Positions 44,969 through 56,428 of a stretch of DNA of 64,000 bases are shown in pieces. The stretch's first letter is position 1, and each line of letters begins with the position of its first letter. Source of the DNA: Hortaea werneckii (lineage: Eukaryota > Ascomycota > Dothideomycetes > Mycosphaerellales > Teratosphaeriaceae); the NCBI GenBank assembly GCA_037044905.1, contig JBAOKB010000068.1, positions 19,224-83,223 on the forward strand, written 5' to 3'. Made by a program: the position numbers and the translations under genes. A model generated the notes under the pieces. The model saw nothing but the letters and a program-made list of their open reading frames with translations, was not told where the DNA came from and made no database searches.

Positions 44969-45804
44969 ACATTGCAAAGAAGGGCTGGGCCTTTGGGATA
45001 AGCTCGCTTGAAGCGACGCTAATCTGTGGTAATGCCTCAATGAGGGGGCAATATATAACGACTTCTTCCTGTTCTAAATTCGGCCATTGCCACCTCGAGA
45101 CGAGAGTATATTCCAACTGCCGATCCGCAATTGCCATTGCGGTTTACACTCCCGAAGACGAAGTTGCTGATCGAATAGAAATCTTCCTAGAGACCAAGAT
45201 CATTCAATCTGGCACCGTGGCGGCCTATTGCAGCTTTCGGTCTCATTCTTCTGCCTCAAGACTTGAATTGCTTCCGATATTGGTGTCCTTCACTCTGGTT
45301 CCCTTCACGCAGAGCAGCTTCGGGTGATGATTCTTCGATATTGTGGTCGAGGGTAGAGCTCACAACAGCGACCCTACAGTTGCAGACCCTCGTGCCAGGT
45401 GTGCAATCACTATCACACGCCAGAATCCAGACATAAGAGAATGAAGAGTGATATTAATTGATTCCATTCAAATGAAACCCCAGATCGTTCATGATCATAT
45501 AAGAAATCAGAGGAACAGATCCAGCAGAGCAGAGTTGGGTATCCTAATCATACATAATCGCTCACACACAAAAACATTCCTTCCCTTCCCAAAACTTTCC
45601 ATGTTAATTTTCCCCATGTAGAGCATGCCAGAGCAGATGTTTTTGGGCGCCTTTTTTGTATTTCGCGCGCGAATTAAACGCCTCAAACACCAACGCTAAA
45701 ATGCAACTTCTCTTCCTTCATCATCTTCTTCGCGGCCGTTAACAAAACGTCTAAGGATTATGTGTACCAAGAAGAAGAAGAAATTGTGTCGTGCGATCTG
45801 GCCC
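44969..45804. other. Convergent 3' spacer, AT-rich
   Basis: About 840 bp, AT-rich towards 45400-45700. No gene supported. Confidence 0.5.
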
Positions 45805-48800
45805 TTACCGGACAAGGTCGGCAATCTTCCCAGCAACGGCGTTGGGGTACCCTCTACCGAGAGCTTCACGCACAACTTGCTTCGCCTGCTCCCTCTCCTC
45901 GGCAGCCAGGCACGCGCGAACCATCGCCTCATATGTGCTCGGCTCCCTCTTGCCAAGCGGCACCCTTTCAAATGCCTGTTTGGCCTTCGTCACATTCGCC
46001 TCCTGAGCCCAGCCATGGATGAGCGCGTTGGCGATGTAAGGCGTGAAGTCCACACGACGTATGAGCATATCGTCTAGGAGGGCGTCGGCCGAAGCTGTGA
46101 CCGCGTGGTTCGCATTCAAAGACTCGAACATGGCCTGGTAGATGCAAGGCTGCAGTCTGACTTGCCTGTTACTGACGACCGAATCGAAGAGCGCACGAGA
46201 GCCGGCAAGGTCGTGCATTACGCAGCCCTTTGCGTGGATCAGCGAGGCGTAGTGCACTGCCTCAGGCTGGATGCCAGCGACCTTCATCTCCTCTAGAACA
46301 GCTTCCGCGGCAGGCATGTTGATCGGCTCCAGAGTAGCGTGGGTGTCAATCAGGAGCTTGAAAGTATGAACAGTCGGCTCGATACCCTGGCTCCGCATAC
46401 GTTCGTAGTAGGAAAGCACCTTGCTGCGGTCCCTCTTCGTTGTCAGGAAGAACTGCATCAGACTGTGGTAAGGAGCGGGCCGTGGCTTGTAGTTCGTGCA
46501 GGCCTCCATCTCTTCGAAGATCTCCTCTGCGAACTTCTCATCTGACACTCGGCAGAGTGCGTTGACGATCGTGCCGTAGGTAACAGATGTGGGCCTGATA
46601 CCCAAGTTCCTCATCTCGGCAAAGTAGAACAGACAGTCGTCGATTCTTCTGGCCTTGCCAAGCTTGCCAATCAGAGCATTGTACAAGAATGAGGAAGGCT
46701 CGACCCCTTCACTCTTGGCACGAAGGAAGATCTTGACGGCTTCAGATGCTTCGTCGAACGTCTTGGTGGTCTCCTTTAGAGTCGTGATGTATAGACCGAA
46801 GGTGTTGGCAGAGGGAGCCGCGCCCATGTCGAGAAGGTCTTGGTGATATCTTGCGGCCAGGTCCCTTCGTCCAATGTTCAGACAACCAGCGATCATGTGA
46901 TCAAGAATCTGCTGCCAGCCGAAGCGCACGACTCTGTAGCGAGCATCGTACGGGACGTCCTGTTTTGCCATTTCCAGTATGTCGTGGGCAAGACCAAGGT
47001 TGTTCTCCTTGGCTGCACTCTCGATGAGCTTGCCGTAAGTGAACATGCGCGGCACGCGGCCTACCCGACGCATATTCCTGAATTTGGTCAAAGCCTCGCT
47101 AACTCTCTTACCCTGCTGCGAAGGACGCTCCAGAAGATCGTTGATGAAGTTCGAACCCTTAATGTCAGTACGAGAAGCATAAGGGTCGAAAGAATCGTCG
47201 AATGTCACCGGCTGGACTGCAGGAGCAACGAAGACAGGCTGCTGAAGCGGCACGACGGGCGTGAAAGCCGGTGTCGAGGGGTAGCGGTAGCTGTTCCACA
47301 GCCTGCTCAGCTCGGCACGGTCGATGTTGATCAGAGTACGCTCAATTAGAGTTTCGGTCTCGGCGGAGGGCATGAGAGAGCGAGAGACAATGTTCTCGAG
47401 CAGGCAACCAAAGCGAGCCGGACCTGCGATATCAGAGGGCGAAGACTCGTCCAAGAGCATGCCGGCCTGCACGCGTGTGAGCATCTCAACTCCACCAGCG
47501 CCAAGGCGAGCAATGTGATCTGGTCCCAGTCTCGCAACGACATGCTCCGCAATCGGGGCAATAAGTCCTCCATTCTCGATCATGGCCGTTAACATCGCCA
47601 TGGCCGCTTCGCCCTGAATTGGTGCCGCACTCTTCAGCATGAAAGTACCGATGAGCTCAAGCGCCTCATCGATTTGTGCTACCGTCTCTGCCATATTCGT
47701 TTCACTGGCCTGGTCCCGAATCCGGCCAAACATCTTCCTGGCTTGTACTAGCCCACGCTCGGCTTGACCAACACCAATGAAAGCCACAGTCCTCATGGTG
47801 ATGGGCTCAACAAAGTGCAGCTTGGCGGGCGCAGATTCCAGAATGCGGAAGTATGGCTCAGCAGCCTCCACATTGGCGTTTCGAAGATGCATGGCCAGCA
47901 TCGCAGTCGCCGGCTCGGCCAGATCCGATGTAAGCTTCGCGAGGGAGTCGAAAGCCTTGGAGCTGACTTCGAGCATGTTCTTGTCTGCAGCTGCGATGGA
48001 AACAGAAGCTAGCGCAGAGGGCAGAGCGCGACCAGTAAGGGAGTTAACCAAGTCGAAAGCGTTTCTGAATGTGGTGTCCTTGAGGGCAAGCGGGAGAAGA
48101 GCTTGCAGTGCCACGGTGTCACGGAGTTGCAGCGCGTCCCTTTCGACGGAGAGACCGGACTGGACGCTGGACAGGAATTTGAGCCCTTCTTTTAGTCTAT
48201 CGGCGGAGCCATATGCTTTGACAAGTGACGCATAGACCTCGTTGTCCAGACGGTCGACAGCAATTTCGCCAGCGTTGTGGGCGATTGCCAGCTCCTTGTA
48301 TTGATCGTAAGCCTCAACGGCGCTCTTGAGGTCGCCAGTATGTCCAAACGCCGCGATCATTGGCGGATACAGTGAGGAAACAGGGTCCATGTCAGCGTTT
48401 TGCATGTACTGGTGAATGCGCGAGACATCCTTGAGTCGTCCTTGCTCGGCACAGGCCATAACGAGAGCGGCGCAGGCCTCAGTCGAGAGACTCCCAACGC
48501 CCGATTGAATTGCGCGATCGAATATCTTGACGGCCAATAGCAGTGAAGAGTCCTCTGACAGCATCCGATATTCGGCCTCGGTAGATCTGAACATGAAAGT
48601 GCCAGCTTCCTCCAGGCCACCGTACCTTGTCAGGCGTTCTTCAAGATCCTTGCGCATATCCAATGCTTGCGAAGCTCGTCTAGCAAGTAGACCAACGAAA
48701 ATGCTGAAAGTTTCACTGTCTGGAGTAACATCGCGGCGAAGCATGTCAGAATAAACCTCAAGCGCCTTAGGCACTTTCAGATGCTTGCCGGAGGTCAGCT

Positions 48801-49707
48801 CAATCGCCGAGCACAGGAGAGCGCGGTATGCGGCAGGCGTAGGTTGCTGCACGCCAGCATGCAGCATTGCCTTGAAAGCCGCGGGAACGCGCTCATATTG
48901 ATTCGACTCGGCGAGAGAAAGCAGCTCTTGCGCGTAGATCTCGGCTTCGGATGTCAGAGCGCTGTCGGTCGGCGAGACAGTAGTCGGCGGTGTTGAAGTG
49001 GCAAGCGTGATTGTCTTGTCGGAGCCTGCGGACGGGGAGGCCGCGCGAAGGGTGAGGCCATCTTCTGAGTCTTCCTTGCTCTTCAGAATTTCTTCTGCAA
49101 GCGAGTCATTAACCTGCTGCAGTGCGGCCGCCTCTGCCGCCTCGTCTTCACCGAAAGCCTTGCCAAAATTGTCAAGAGCACTAGTCGTGTAACTCCTCTT
49201 CAAAGTGCCCCTCACAACCTCCTCAGGCTTCCGCTCGGGTGCCTCTAGCTCTCCAGCAGCTGTGATCTCAGCCTCAGCAGCCTGAGCTGGCACAGTCGTC
49301 GGCGGTTGCCACTCCACTCTTCTTGCGAGCTGAAACTGTTGCCAGTCCTTGCTCGTGCCGCCATTGCGCTGATGTTTCTGCCATGCATCCAAGTACTTTT
49401 CTAAGCCATTGTCTCCCTGTTGTACGGCCTCTGGCTTATTTCCAGACTGCGAAGCTGGTACATGGCTGGCATTTGTGCTAGCCTGCCTGGCACCATCTGC
49501 GTTGGAGAGTACATTATGTACGCGACTCTGCTGGTTCTTTCGGAGCTTGCCGAGTAATGTGTCTGCGAGCGGACCAGGTTGGGTGTTTTGCGCGGCGTAG
49601 GAGGACTGTGATGCGGCAACGACTGATTGAGCGTAGCCGTGGGTGAAGGACTTGAGGGCGTTGCCTGCTAAACGCGAAAGGTGTACGGTTGGCTTCACGT
49701 AAGGCAT
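45805..49707 (-). CDS. Large mitochondrial pentatricopeptide repeat protein
   Basis: Intronless, 1,300 aa. The N terminus is Arg/Ser/Ala-rich with few acidic residues, consistent with mitochondrial import. PPR repeats are scattered through the protein and clearest in the last third, such as GVEPSSFLYNALIGKLGKAR, LGIRPTSVTYGTIVNALCR, GIEPTVHTFKLLIDTHATL and GIQPEAVHYASLIHAKGC. PPR proteins bind mitochondrial transcripts. Size and layout resemble fungal CYA-5/Pet309-type translation activators of COX1, but this is not proven and other large fungal PPR proteins are possible. It is the largest gene in the window. Confidence 0.82.
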   Translation of the reverse strand: MPYVKPTVHLSRLAGNALKSFTHGYAQSVVAASQSSYAAQNTQPGPLADTLLGKLRKNQQSRVHNVLSNADGARQASTNASHVPASQSGNKPEAVQQGDNGLEKYLDAWQKHQRNGGTSKDWQQFQLARRVEWQPPTTVPAQAAEAEITAAGELEAPERKPEEVVRGTLKRSYTTSALDNFGKAFGEDEAAEAAALQQVNDSLAEEILKSKEDSEDGLTLRAASPSAGSDKTITLATSTPPTTVSPTDSALTSEAEIYAQELLSLAESNQYERVPAAFKAMLHAGVQQPTPAAYRALLCSAIELTSGKHLKVPKALEVYSDMLRRDVTPDSETFSIFVGLLARRASQALDMRKDLEERLTRYGGLEEAGTFMFRSTEAEYRMLSEDSSLLLAVKIFDRAIQSGVGSLSTEACAALVMACAEQGRLKDVSRIHQYMQNADMDPVSSLYPPMIAAFGHTGDLKSAVEAYDQYKELAIAHNAGEIAVDRLDNEVYASLVKAYGSADRLKEGLKFLSSVQSGLSVERDALQLRDTVALQALLPLALKDTTFRNAFDLVNSLTGRALPSALASVSIAAADKNMLEVSSKAFDSLAKLTSDLAEPATAMLAMHLRNANVEAAEPYFRILESAPAKLHFVEPITMRTVAFIGVGQAERGLVQARKMFGRIRDQASETNMAETVAQIDEALELIGTFMLKSAAPIQGEAAMAMLTAMIENGGLIAPIAEHVVARLGPDHIARLGAGGVEMLTRVQAGMLLDESSPSDIAGPARFGCLLENIVSRSLMPSAETETLIERTLINIDRAELSRLWNSYRYPSTPAFTPVVPLQQPVFVAPAVQPVTFDDSFDPYASRTDIKGSNFINDLLERPSQQGKRVSEALTKFRNMRRVGRVPRMFTYGKLIESAAKENNLGLAHDILEMAKQDVPYDARYRVVRFGWQQILDHMIAGCLNIGRRDLAARYHQDLLDMGAAPSANTFGLYITTLKETTKTFDEASEAVKIFLRAKSEGVEPSSFLYNALIGKLGKARRIDDCLFYFAEMRNLGIRPTSVTYGTIVNALCRVSDEKFAEEIFEEMEACTNYKPRPAPYHSLMQFFLTTKRDRSKVLSYYERMRSQGIEPTVHTFKLLIDTHATLEPINMPAAEAVLEEMKVAGIQPEAVHYASLIHAKGCVMHDLAGSRALFDSVVSNRQVRLQPCIYQAMFESLNANHAVTASADALLDDMLIRRVDFTPYIANALIHGWAQEANVTKAKQAFERVPLGKREPSTYEAMVRACLAAEEREQAKQVVREALGRGYPNAVAGKIADLVR

Positions 49708-50591
49708 TCAGATGGTTGCGAACCCTTCAGTTGGAAGGGTATGACTATGACCGCATTAGCTCGCATTGACATGTGACTGGTCGCGAAGGTACATACGGAG
49801 GGGCGAGGAGCACAGAAAGAATGCAGGCTCATTTGACGACTACCCGTCGCCAAACAAACGCGCGATTTGGGTCTGTGGGCCTCGGTGGCTGTTTATTAGA
49901 TTTCCGCCGTGCGAAGGCGCATGCAATTGGCAAGCCGAATTAGGCGGCAAGATGGATCGCGGGTATTATAGTAAGTCCAATGCGACAAAGGCGATTGTAT
50001 GTATAGAAAGTAAGGTCGCGCGAAAGATTGGCCTGAGTAACGGGAGGACGAAGAAGGAAAGGGATATAGTGAGGTAGGGGATATTCGGAACACGTCAAGA
50101 CTCAGTCAGAGCTGTGTCGCGAAAGCGAAGACGACCAGGAGCAGGCGACATTTTCCCGGCTCCGAGCCACGCTAACTCAGCCCTATCAAGGGCGATCCCG
50201 TACCGTTTTCCACACGTCGATCCTGTCAACGACAACGTTCTGTACAATTCTCTATTCGCTTCCCAGCTTCAGGCCACAAGAACGATACCATTGCTTGCTC
50301 GAGATATCTAGCACCTCTTACGAACTGTTCCTGGCTTTCTGGCATCTCTTGAAGCCCAGCGACCCGTTGAAGCTGAAACCCGGTTTGGTCCGTCTTCGAG
50401 ATCCTTCTGCCAGCGCGACTTTCGTTTTCCAGGAGCCGGAGGCAAGGAACATCGTAAACGCCGATCAAATCTCGACTGGCATTGTCAGCACCATCCCTCC
50501 TAAGTCCGACTGAGCATTGTCTCGTCCGAGTGTCCTGCTCACGTCCCTGGTGGCACTACTGTAGCATTCATCGCCTTTCCATCCGGTTCCA
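49708..50591. other. Divergent spacer with a possible unconfirmed spliced gene
   Basis: Spacer between the PPR gene and ERG8. A plus-strand frame stays open for about 400 nt (50109-50513) without an ATG. It could join, via GTAAGT at 49973 and an AGTCAG acceptor near 50108, to a short exon beginning at the ATG at 49952. The product would be about 140 aa and resembles nothing known. It could equally be chance. Confidence 0.25.
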
Positions 50592-52092
50592 ATGGTTCAA
50601 GATGCGGTAGTTGTGTCTGCCCCTGGGAAGGTGTTACTTGCAGGTGGTTACTTGGTGCTTGACAGAGCACACACTGCACTCGTGTTCGGTCTGGACGCCC
50701 GGATTCACGTGGTAATCCAAGACATTCCCACGAAGAATGGCGTAACTCTGAACGAAATTGAAGTGCGTTCGCCGCAATTTGCGGGCGCTGTGTGGGAGTA
50801 TGGCTACCGACTTGCGGAGAAAGAGGGCGGTATCAAAGTGACTCAGTTGAGAGCGTAAGTCTCGACTTCTACTTGTCTTTCGTCAAATTGCTACATTGCC
50901 GACTCGTTCGGCATGCCATTGTTCAACTATTGTGTAGTCATGGGTGCTGTACTCACTCCTCTTTTCCTTATACAGCGACGCGGATCTCAATCTTAACCGC
51001 AATCCCTTCGTCGAGACTGCTCTTGCCTATGCTCTGAGCTACATAGCAACCGTATCCAACCCTAACATCACACCGGCAGCTATCACTATCCTAGCAGACA
51101 ACGACTACTATTCCAACCCAACGTCTGATACAAACGGTTCGAGCTCTCAGCCAGGATTCCACAACTTTGGCGTGCCAATCTCAAAAGCACATAAGACGGG
51201 ACTTGGATCTTCAGCGGCCCTCGTGACATCATTCACAGCCGCTCTCCTCTCTTACTACATTCCCAAGGAAGATCTCGACATTACTACCGATGCTGGCAAA
51301 CGAGTCTTACATAACCTCGCCCAAGCCGCTCATTGTGCCGCCCAAGGCAAAGTCGGCTCTGGCTTCGACGTTGCAAGTGCTGTCTATGGCAGCTGTCTCT
51401 ACCGGCGCTTCTCCCCTGGCATTCTGTCAGATATGCCAGAGCCAGGGCGAGCATCTTTTGGAGCCAGGCTCTGCGAGACTGTCGATGAGAGTGGCGAAAA
51501 GACGAAATGGGACACGGAGATACACAAAACGGCCATCAAAGTCCCCAAAGGTCTGAGATTGGTCATGTGCGACGTCGACTGTGGATCGCAGACTCCCGGA
51601 ATGGTCAAGCAGGTTCTGGCATGGCGGAAGGAGAATCCCGAGTTAGCCGATAGGATATGGACCGAGCTGCAACTAGCTAATGAGAGCCTGGCGCATGAGT
51701 TGAAGGCCGTTGCCGAGACCGATGCGCCGCTCGACTACGACCGTCTGCGACAATGCTTTGTCCAGATTCGCAAAGGGATCAGTGTGATGGGTGAAGCAAG
51801 CGGTGTGCCCATTGAGCCGCACAGCCAGACGGAATTGATCGATGCTTGTAGCAAGCTTGATGGGGTCATTGGTGGCGTCGTCCCGGGTGCGGGAGGTTAC
51901 GATGCTATTACGCTTCTTATCGAGGATAAAGAATACGTGGTCAGTAGACTGCAAGAGCTGCTGTCGGGGTGGCAGTTCCAAGGCGAAAGCGGTGAAGAAG
52001 GCGGCAGGGTCAGTATGCTGGGTGTGAGAGAGGAAATGGATGGCGTCAAGGTTGCAGATCCGCAGGTATACGGTGAATGGCTTACTGAATGA
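50592..52092 (+). CDS. ERG8: Phosphomevalonate kinase
   Basis: Exons 50592-50854 and 50976-52092 give 459 aa (yeast Erg8 451). The N terminus has VVVSAPGKVLLAGGYLVLDR, the GHMP kinase start. The ATP-binding GHMP loop is GLGSSAALVTS near residue 163. GKVGSGFDVASAVYGSCLYRRF and GGVVPGAGGYDAITLL are later family motifs. It phosphorylates mevalonate-5-phosphate to the diphosphate in the mevalonate/ergosterol pathway. The 121-bp intron (GTAAGT...ACAG) is longer than most here and the junction preserves LRADADLNLN. Confidence 0.96.
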
Positions 52093-52677
52093 TTGCGTAG
52101 GCCATTTTGGAACAAGCATATACACCGAAGACGAATTGTTTACGAAGTCTTGATATGACTGTCAGTATACTTCATAGTGGTCTACTTTGTATGCAAACGC
52201 TTTCCAACACCGACGATGAACGCTCGGATACACCTCTCCAGAAACTCTTCAGAACATCGGGAGCGGTATACAGTCCCAGGACAAGGATTGATGAAAGGGT
52301 CCATCACTATGCAACGATCACACACATGGTGCACATCACCAATTCGTGGCTGTGTTTTACTGCCCAGCCTTTCTAAACTCAATGGTGTTCGCCACTGACG
52401 ATGCTCGCGGGTTGCTTCCACTTCCGGCTAGCGCGCCGAGCTTTGAACTTCACTTCCGATCTCGCCCACTGTGCTGCCCAAATTTTGCCCCAAGTCTCAC
52501 GAACAAGTTTCGAGCCCTCCCCCCGGCCTTCCAATCGTTTCCCTTGAATCCCCGTTGCCTGGTTTATCACGGGTCGGTCCCTACGGCTTCTTTTGCGACG
52601 TACTACATATACGGGACGTTTTGCCCCTCACGTGATCGCTCACCGGGCTTCCGGCTCGACGAACGATGACCTCAATC
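52093..52677. other. ERG8 3' region and tRNA upstream region
   Basis: About 585 bp with no supported protein gene. Confidence 0.5.
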
Positions 52678-52777
52678 GGTAAGGTGTCCGAGTGGTTATG
52701 GAGCTGCGTTTAGGCTATGTACCTAAGCAGAGATCCGCAGTGGCGTTGCCTCGAGGGTTCGAATCCCTCCCTTATCA
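52678..52777 (+). tRNA. tRNA-Leu (anticodon UAG), with 20-nt intron
   Basis: A class II tRNA folds well: a 7-bp acceptor stem (GGTAAGG with CCTTATC, one G-U pair), D stem TCC/GGA, anticodon stem CTGCG/CGCAG, a variable arm with GGC-GTT-GCC stem-loop, and T stem GAGGG/CCCTC with TTCGAAT loop. Discriminator is A. The anticodon loop reads TT-TAG-G, then an intron at 52715-52734, then C. The intron contains CCTAA, which can pair with the TTAGG around the anticodon, the expected pre-tRNA fold. A T-run follows at about 52809-52815, matching Pol III termination. Confidence 0.93.
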
Positions 52778-53449
52778 ACAGACGCCCTTCAGGGGCTTGA
52801 GGATTCATTTTTTTGCTTTTGCTTCGTACCCGCTCTCTTTACGTGCCTCCTTTGAATCGACAGCAACGTCTCTGACTTGGTTCGACATTCTCTGGCATTG
52901 CTTGCTTCCGGAAGGGATCCAGAATCTTTTGTTGTTTTGTTTTTCCGCCAATTTTTACATTTTCCCCGTTGCTTTTGGGCGGTGACACCAACCCTGATCT
53001 GAATTGACTTCTGGGCAGTCCTTCGATCTCGAATCGATTGGAAAGTCTCATTGTTCCATGGGGTGTTCCAAGTGCACCAGAGGAATCATGCAACAATTGA
53101 GATCAAACGTCTGTTCTGCTCATACTGCTAACTTTGTGGCTAAGACTCCGTTTCGCTCCTGTCACTGGGACTCATCCTGTACTGTTATCATTTGGGACAC
53201 TGTCTCCTGATCAAGCTCCGTCAAAAACGGGAGCGTACTGATCGCCCGGATCGCGGGAAGAGATTTAGGATTCGTGTGACAAAGAAGTCATCGTTACCAA
53301 GCATTCCGCCTTTCAACTAATTTCAAATCTTTCTCGACAGAGCTAAAAGGTCAGATTAGTTAGGCATGGTAACTATAATTCCCTAAGGAGTCGGTAGTTC
53401 ATCAAAGGAGGCGAGCCTTAAGAAATGTTTCGGTAAGTAAGCGTTTGTA
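52778..53449. other. tRNA downstream region, start of the repeat-rich zone
   Basis: Several T-runs lie just past the tRNA. From here on recognisable housekeeping genes stop. No gene supported. Confidence 0.45.
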
Positions 53450-53605
53450 TGTACAGTCTAACTTGCGAACGCATCTCAATACTACAGAGGAAGTATCGTT
53501 AAACGACGGTACAATATAGTAGCGCCGAGAGCGAAACAGCTTATGGGGATTGACAAATGTAGAGCGCTATTGCTAGTCGGAATTCCTACATTGGGTCTGA
53601 ACTAG
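53450..53605 (-). repeat. Degenerate repeat copy A
   Basis: Shares a conserved order of words with copies B (54370-54515) and C (54815-54995): aacgcatctcaat, tagtagcg(c/t)cgagagc, ggggatt, agcg(c/g)tattg, agtcgga, ggaattcct. In the sense of the intact copy it has a TAG where intact copies have a sense codon. Coding orientation is minus, as for copy C. Confidence 0.7.
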
Positions 53606-54369
53606 AGACTTCGTAGCGACATCCGTGACTGGCGCAATGCGAGCATAGGAACGGCTGAAAGTACGACTTCCTGGCAATTGGGATTCCACAGCCGAGCAAT
53701 GCTGCGTCACCAGCTTCATTGGCCAAGCTAAGTGAGTCTGAGGCAGTGCCGATCTGTTCGCAGATGTCTTGCGTTGAAAAAGCGCCTGGCCTTGGAAGAT
53801 GCCATATGTGGTCCAACGTGCCGGCACGAGACAATGAAGTAATGCCTGGATCCGCATCTTGACTGCAGTAGCGCTGTCGAAGTATTGATTATGCAGTTGG
53901 TTGGCAATGAATATGACGATGTGAATGGGGCGCCGAGCCCTTGCTGCCCTGTCACTCCTATCTGCATCCGAGACATTGCGTTTGGTTTGCTCACGGAAGA
54001 AAAGTTCGATGTTTGGAGAGAGAAACGGTGGCTCAAAAGAGGTCGACATCGTGGACAGAGACACTGAGCGGCACCGAGTCAGAATGTGTCATGGTGCCGC
54101 TAACAGTCAAGAACTGCACTCGCAAACGATATGAAGAAGCGGAACCCCCATCTGCAGACGTTGGCTGGATCGTAAAGACTTGACGAGGATGCTCCGGTAC
54201 AGCATAATATAACGCGAAGTCCCTGAAAGCATGTCTCCTCGACTGTCTGGCGTATTGGTAGTCACCCGCTATGATCTCATCAAGATTTGGCAATGTTTTT
54301 AGTACCCAGGTATCCGGCACACGGCATTTGCAATTTCGCTTGCGTTGGCTTCAGTAAGGTCGACGCCGA

Positions 54370-54515
54370 TACAGTCTCAACCTCTTGTAAGAATCGCAAA
54401 GCTTGTTAACCAAAGGTGCTATATGGTAGCGTAGAGAGCAAAAAATCCAACGGAGATCCTGGATTCAGAGCGGTATTGCTAGTTGGAAAATTCCTATATC
54501 GAGTTTAAATTGTAT
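54370..54515 (-). repeat. Degenerate repeat copy B
   Basis: Similar to copies A and C (gtagcgtagagagcaaaa, agcggtattgctagt, attcctatatcgagtt). It carries two in-frame TAG stops relative to the intact reading frame of copy C. The flanking sequence does not obviously match A or C. Confidence 0.7.
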
Positions 54516-54814
54516 GTATCGAGGTCATGCTTTCGCGTCGATGGCCAAGGATCTGGGTGGATCTGACTATCGAGTATGCAAACATTCCAGCCTTCGGGGG
54601 TCGTCAAGACCAAGCCGTGCTGCTAGGGATCTTGATGGTCGCATGCCACCCTTTCCTTGTTGCTTTGACGAGTCGTACAAGATTGGCATCGAGGGGGACG
54701 CTTGTAACCCCAGCGAAAGTCTCGGCCATCAATTGAAGGGAGTTGCATGAATTTTTGCAGCGGAGTCATGCTCAAGGAGGGTGGAGAAAGTGTGCCCTGC
54801 CTTGAAAGAAGAAC

Positions 54815-54995
54815 GTGCAGTCTAACTTGCCAAAAGAGTCGCAGAAATCGAACGCATCTCATTGCTGTAGAGGTAGTTTGCTAGCCGAAGGCGCAATACA
54901 GTAGCGTCGAGAGCAAAAAGGCTAACGGGGATTGTTAATGATAGAGCGGTATTGTGAGTCGGAGGATTCCTCCATCGAGTTCGAACTGCAGTCCC
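54815..54995 (-). repeat. Repeat copy C, with open frame
   Basis: The best preserved copy. Its minus-strand frame reads NSMEESSDSQYRSIINNPR and stop, forming the end of the possible gene at 54922-55453. Copy D at 57060-57135 encodes a similar NSMQESSDEQYRC. Confidence 0.7.
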
Positions 54996-55453
54996 TGGTT
55001 TTGTTGAACATTGAGCAGTTGGACAGATGCTCGTTGCTTTCGATTTCTGGGCCGACCATCTCCAGTATCAGTCGATCATACTCTTCGAGTTCGACCGTAC
55101 CGTCGCCGATTGAGACGGGGCATGTCCTGCTTGATCTATTTCCGTTGGGCATGATCTCAGAGTTGAAGCGGGCTCAAGCAGCGACGGTATCGCCATACAT
55201 CTCTTCAACAGCGCGTTCAGCTTCTGGGGAAGAGGTGTATGCTTTGCACCCAGTCTCTGACACCATCTTCTTCGCCTGGCACTTCTTCCTCATCATCTTC
55301 TCCAGCAGTCGGAACGTGCGCGGCAGCATGCCCAGCGGTTGAAGAAGTGAATGACGGTACCGACGTCTCTTCGGTCTGGACGACATCGTCGCTCTCCGGT
55401 ATTTCAGGAGAAGGCGAGCGAACGCTGGCATCTGGAGAGCCGCGATTGGCCAT
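54922..55453 (-). CDS. Possible spliced gene ending in repeat copy C
   Basis: Proposed exons 55453-55264 and 55172-54922 give 146 aa. Exon 1 encodes MANRGSPDASVRSPSPEIPE followed by an acidic S/T-rich stretch. Exon 2 encodes a folded-looking segment, PVSIGDGTVELEEYDRLILE and MVGPEIESNEHL, ending in the NSMEESSDSQYRS repeat peptide. The intron has a GTGTCA donor and a TTGAG acceptor, both weak, so the splice model is uncertain although in frame. No family is recognised. It may be a lineage-specific gene or a remnant. Confidence 0.3.
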
Positions 55454-55748
55454 ACTGTTGGAGCTCCGAGGTGATGTAACACGCAGAAAACGAGCAGTGC
55501 CGCCAAAGAAAAAATCGGAACACCTTACGAAGTGAATTGAGGCTGATTTCCCAATAATCGGTCGGGCGTGGCGGCTCATCGCGGTTGAGTGTTTCATCAC
55601 GTGCGGCCGTCCAAGGCAAGTGCGATCTGTAGGACACGTCCAGTGAGAATCCAAGGCAGGTGCGATCGGCAGGACACCTTAGAATGGAAGATATTGCGCC
55701 GTGCTGAGACTCATCCTTTTACATTGGCGATTAACCAGGCTCGAAGAC

Positions 55749-56428
55749 ATGGCGGCTCCCCCTATCGAGCAGCGTTCAACTCGGAGCGGCAACATGTTAA
55801 ACTTCCGATTCCGGCAAAGCGATGAGGTTTGTTCTCGTCCTTCCAGATCGCTTCAAGGGTGGCTAATCGTCTAGATCCTCAAAGCTTTCGATGCCGACGA
55901 TTATGAGAGGCTGGGTACCTTGTGCGCTCAGGCTCTCGAGGACCCGGCTCTGTCTCGCTACTACCGAGCGCAATACGAGATGCTCACTGCGTTCGTTCCA
56001 GGTCGCGATGCCAAAGCGCATCTGGAGGCTTCTATGCGTTCTACCCGTGACATGGAACAAGTTCTTGATGCAGTGGGGCGTGAGCGGTGGGAGGTTGGCG
56101 ATCTCAAGGCACAAGTTGAGGAATTGATGGATTGCATTGTCGAAGAGCGCGTCCAAGTGTAAATGCCTTTCAACATCCCATTCGAGCAGCGCACATCCGG
56201 ATGTCTAACATGTATTTCTGACAGCGCGGATACCCCGGCTACGAGGGGCAACCCACGCAGCAGATGAACCAACAGCCGCCATACATTCAAGAGTCCTCGG
56301 CGGCGATCTCGTATCCTACATCAGATGTGTCCATTGAAGCCGGAATGTCAGCTGCTCTCATTTCTTCCCCACAGTTATTAGGGCCAAGCTACGCCGATGA
56401 CCAGTCCAAGCAGGCGTGGCAAACGTAA
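55749..56428 (+). CDS. Uncharacterised 187-aa protein, three exons
   Basis: Exons 55749-55826, 55875-56156 and 56225-56428 join in frame to give 187 aa. It starts MAAPPIEQRSTRSGNMLNFR. The middle exon encodes a helical, charged segment (ILKAFDADDYERLGTLCAQA, RDMEQVLDAVGRERWEVGDL, KAQVEELMDCIVEERVQ) likely to be a coiled coil. The last exon is Q/P/S-rich (RGYPGYEGQPTQQMNQQPPY) and probably disordered. Introns of 48 and 68 bp end in CTAG and ACAG and contain GCTAATC and TCTAAC branch-like words; the second donor, GTGTAA, is weak. I do not recognise the family. The coding impression is strong because all three frames change at good junctions. Confidence 0.6.

Noticed and set aside
53573..54064. 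163-codon minus-strand frame near repeat copy A
   Set aside because: Two overlapping frames share the signal but no convincing splice joins them, and the end lies in a degenerate repeat with stops; at most a remnant.
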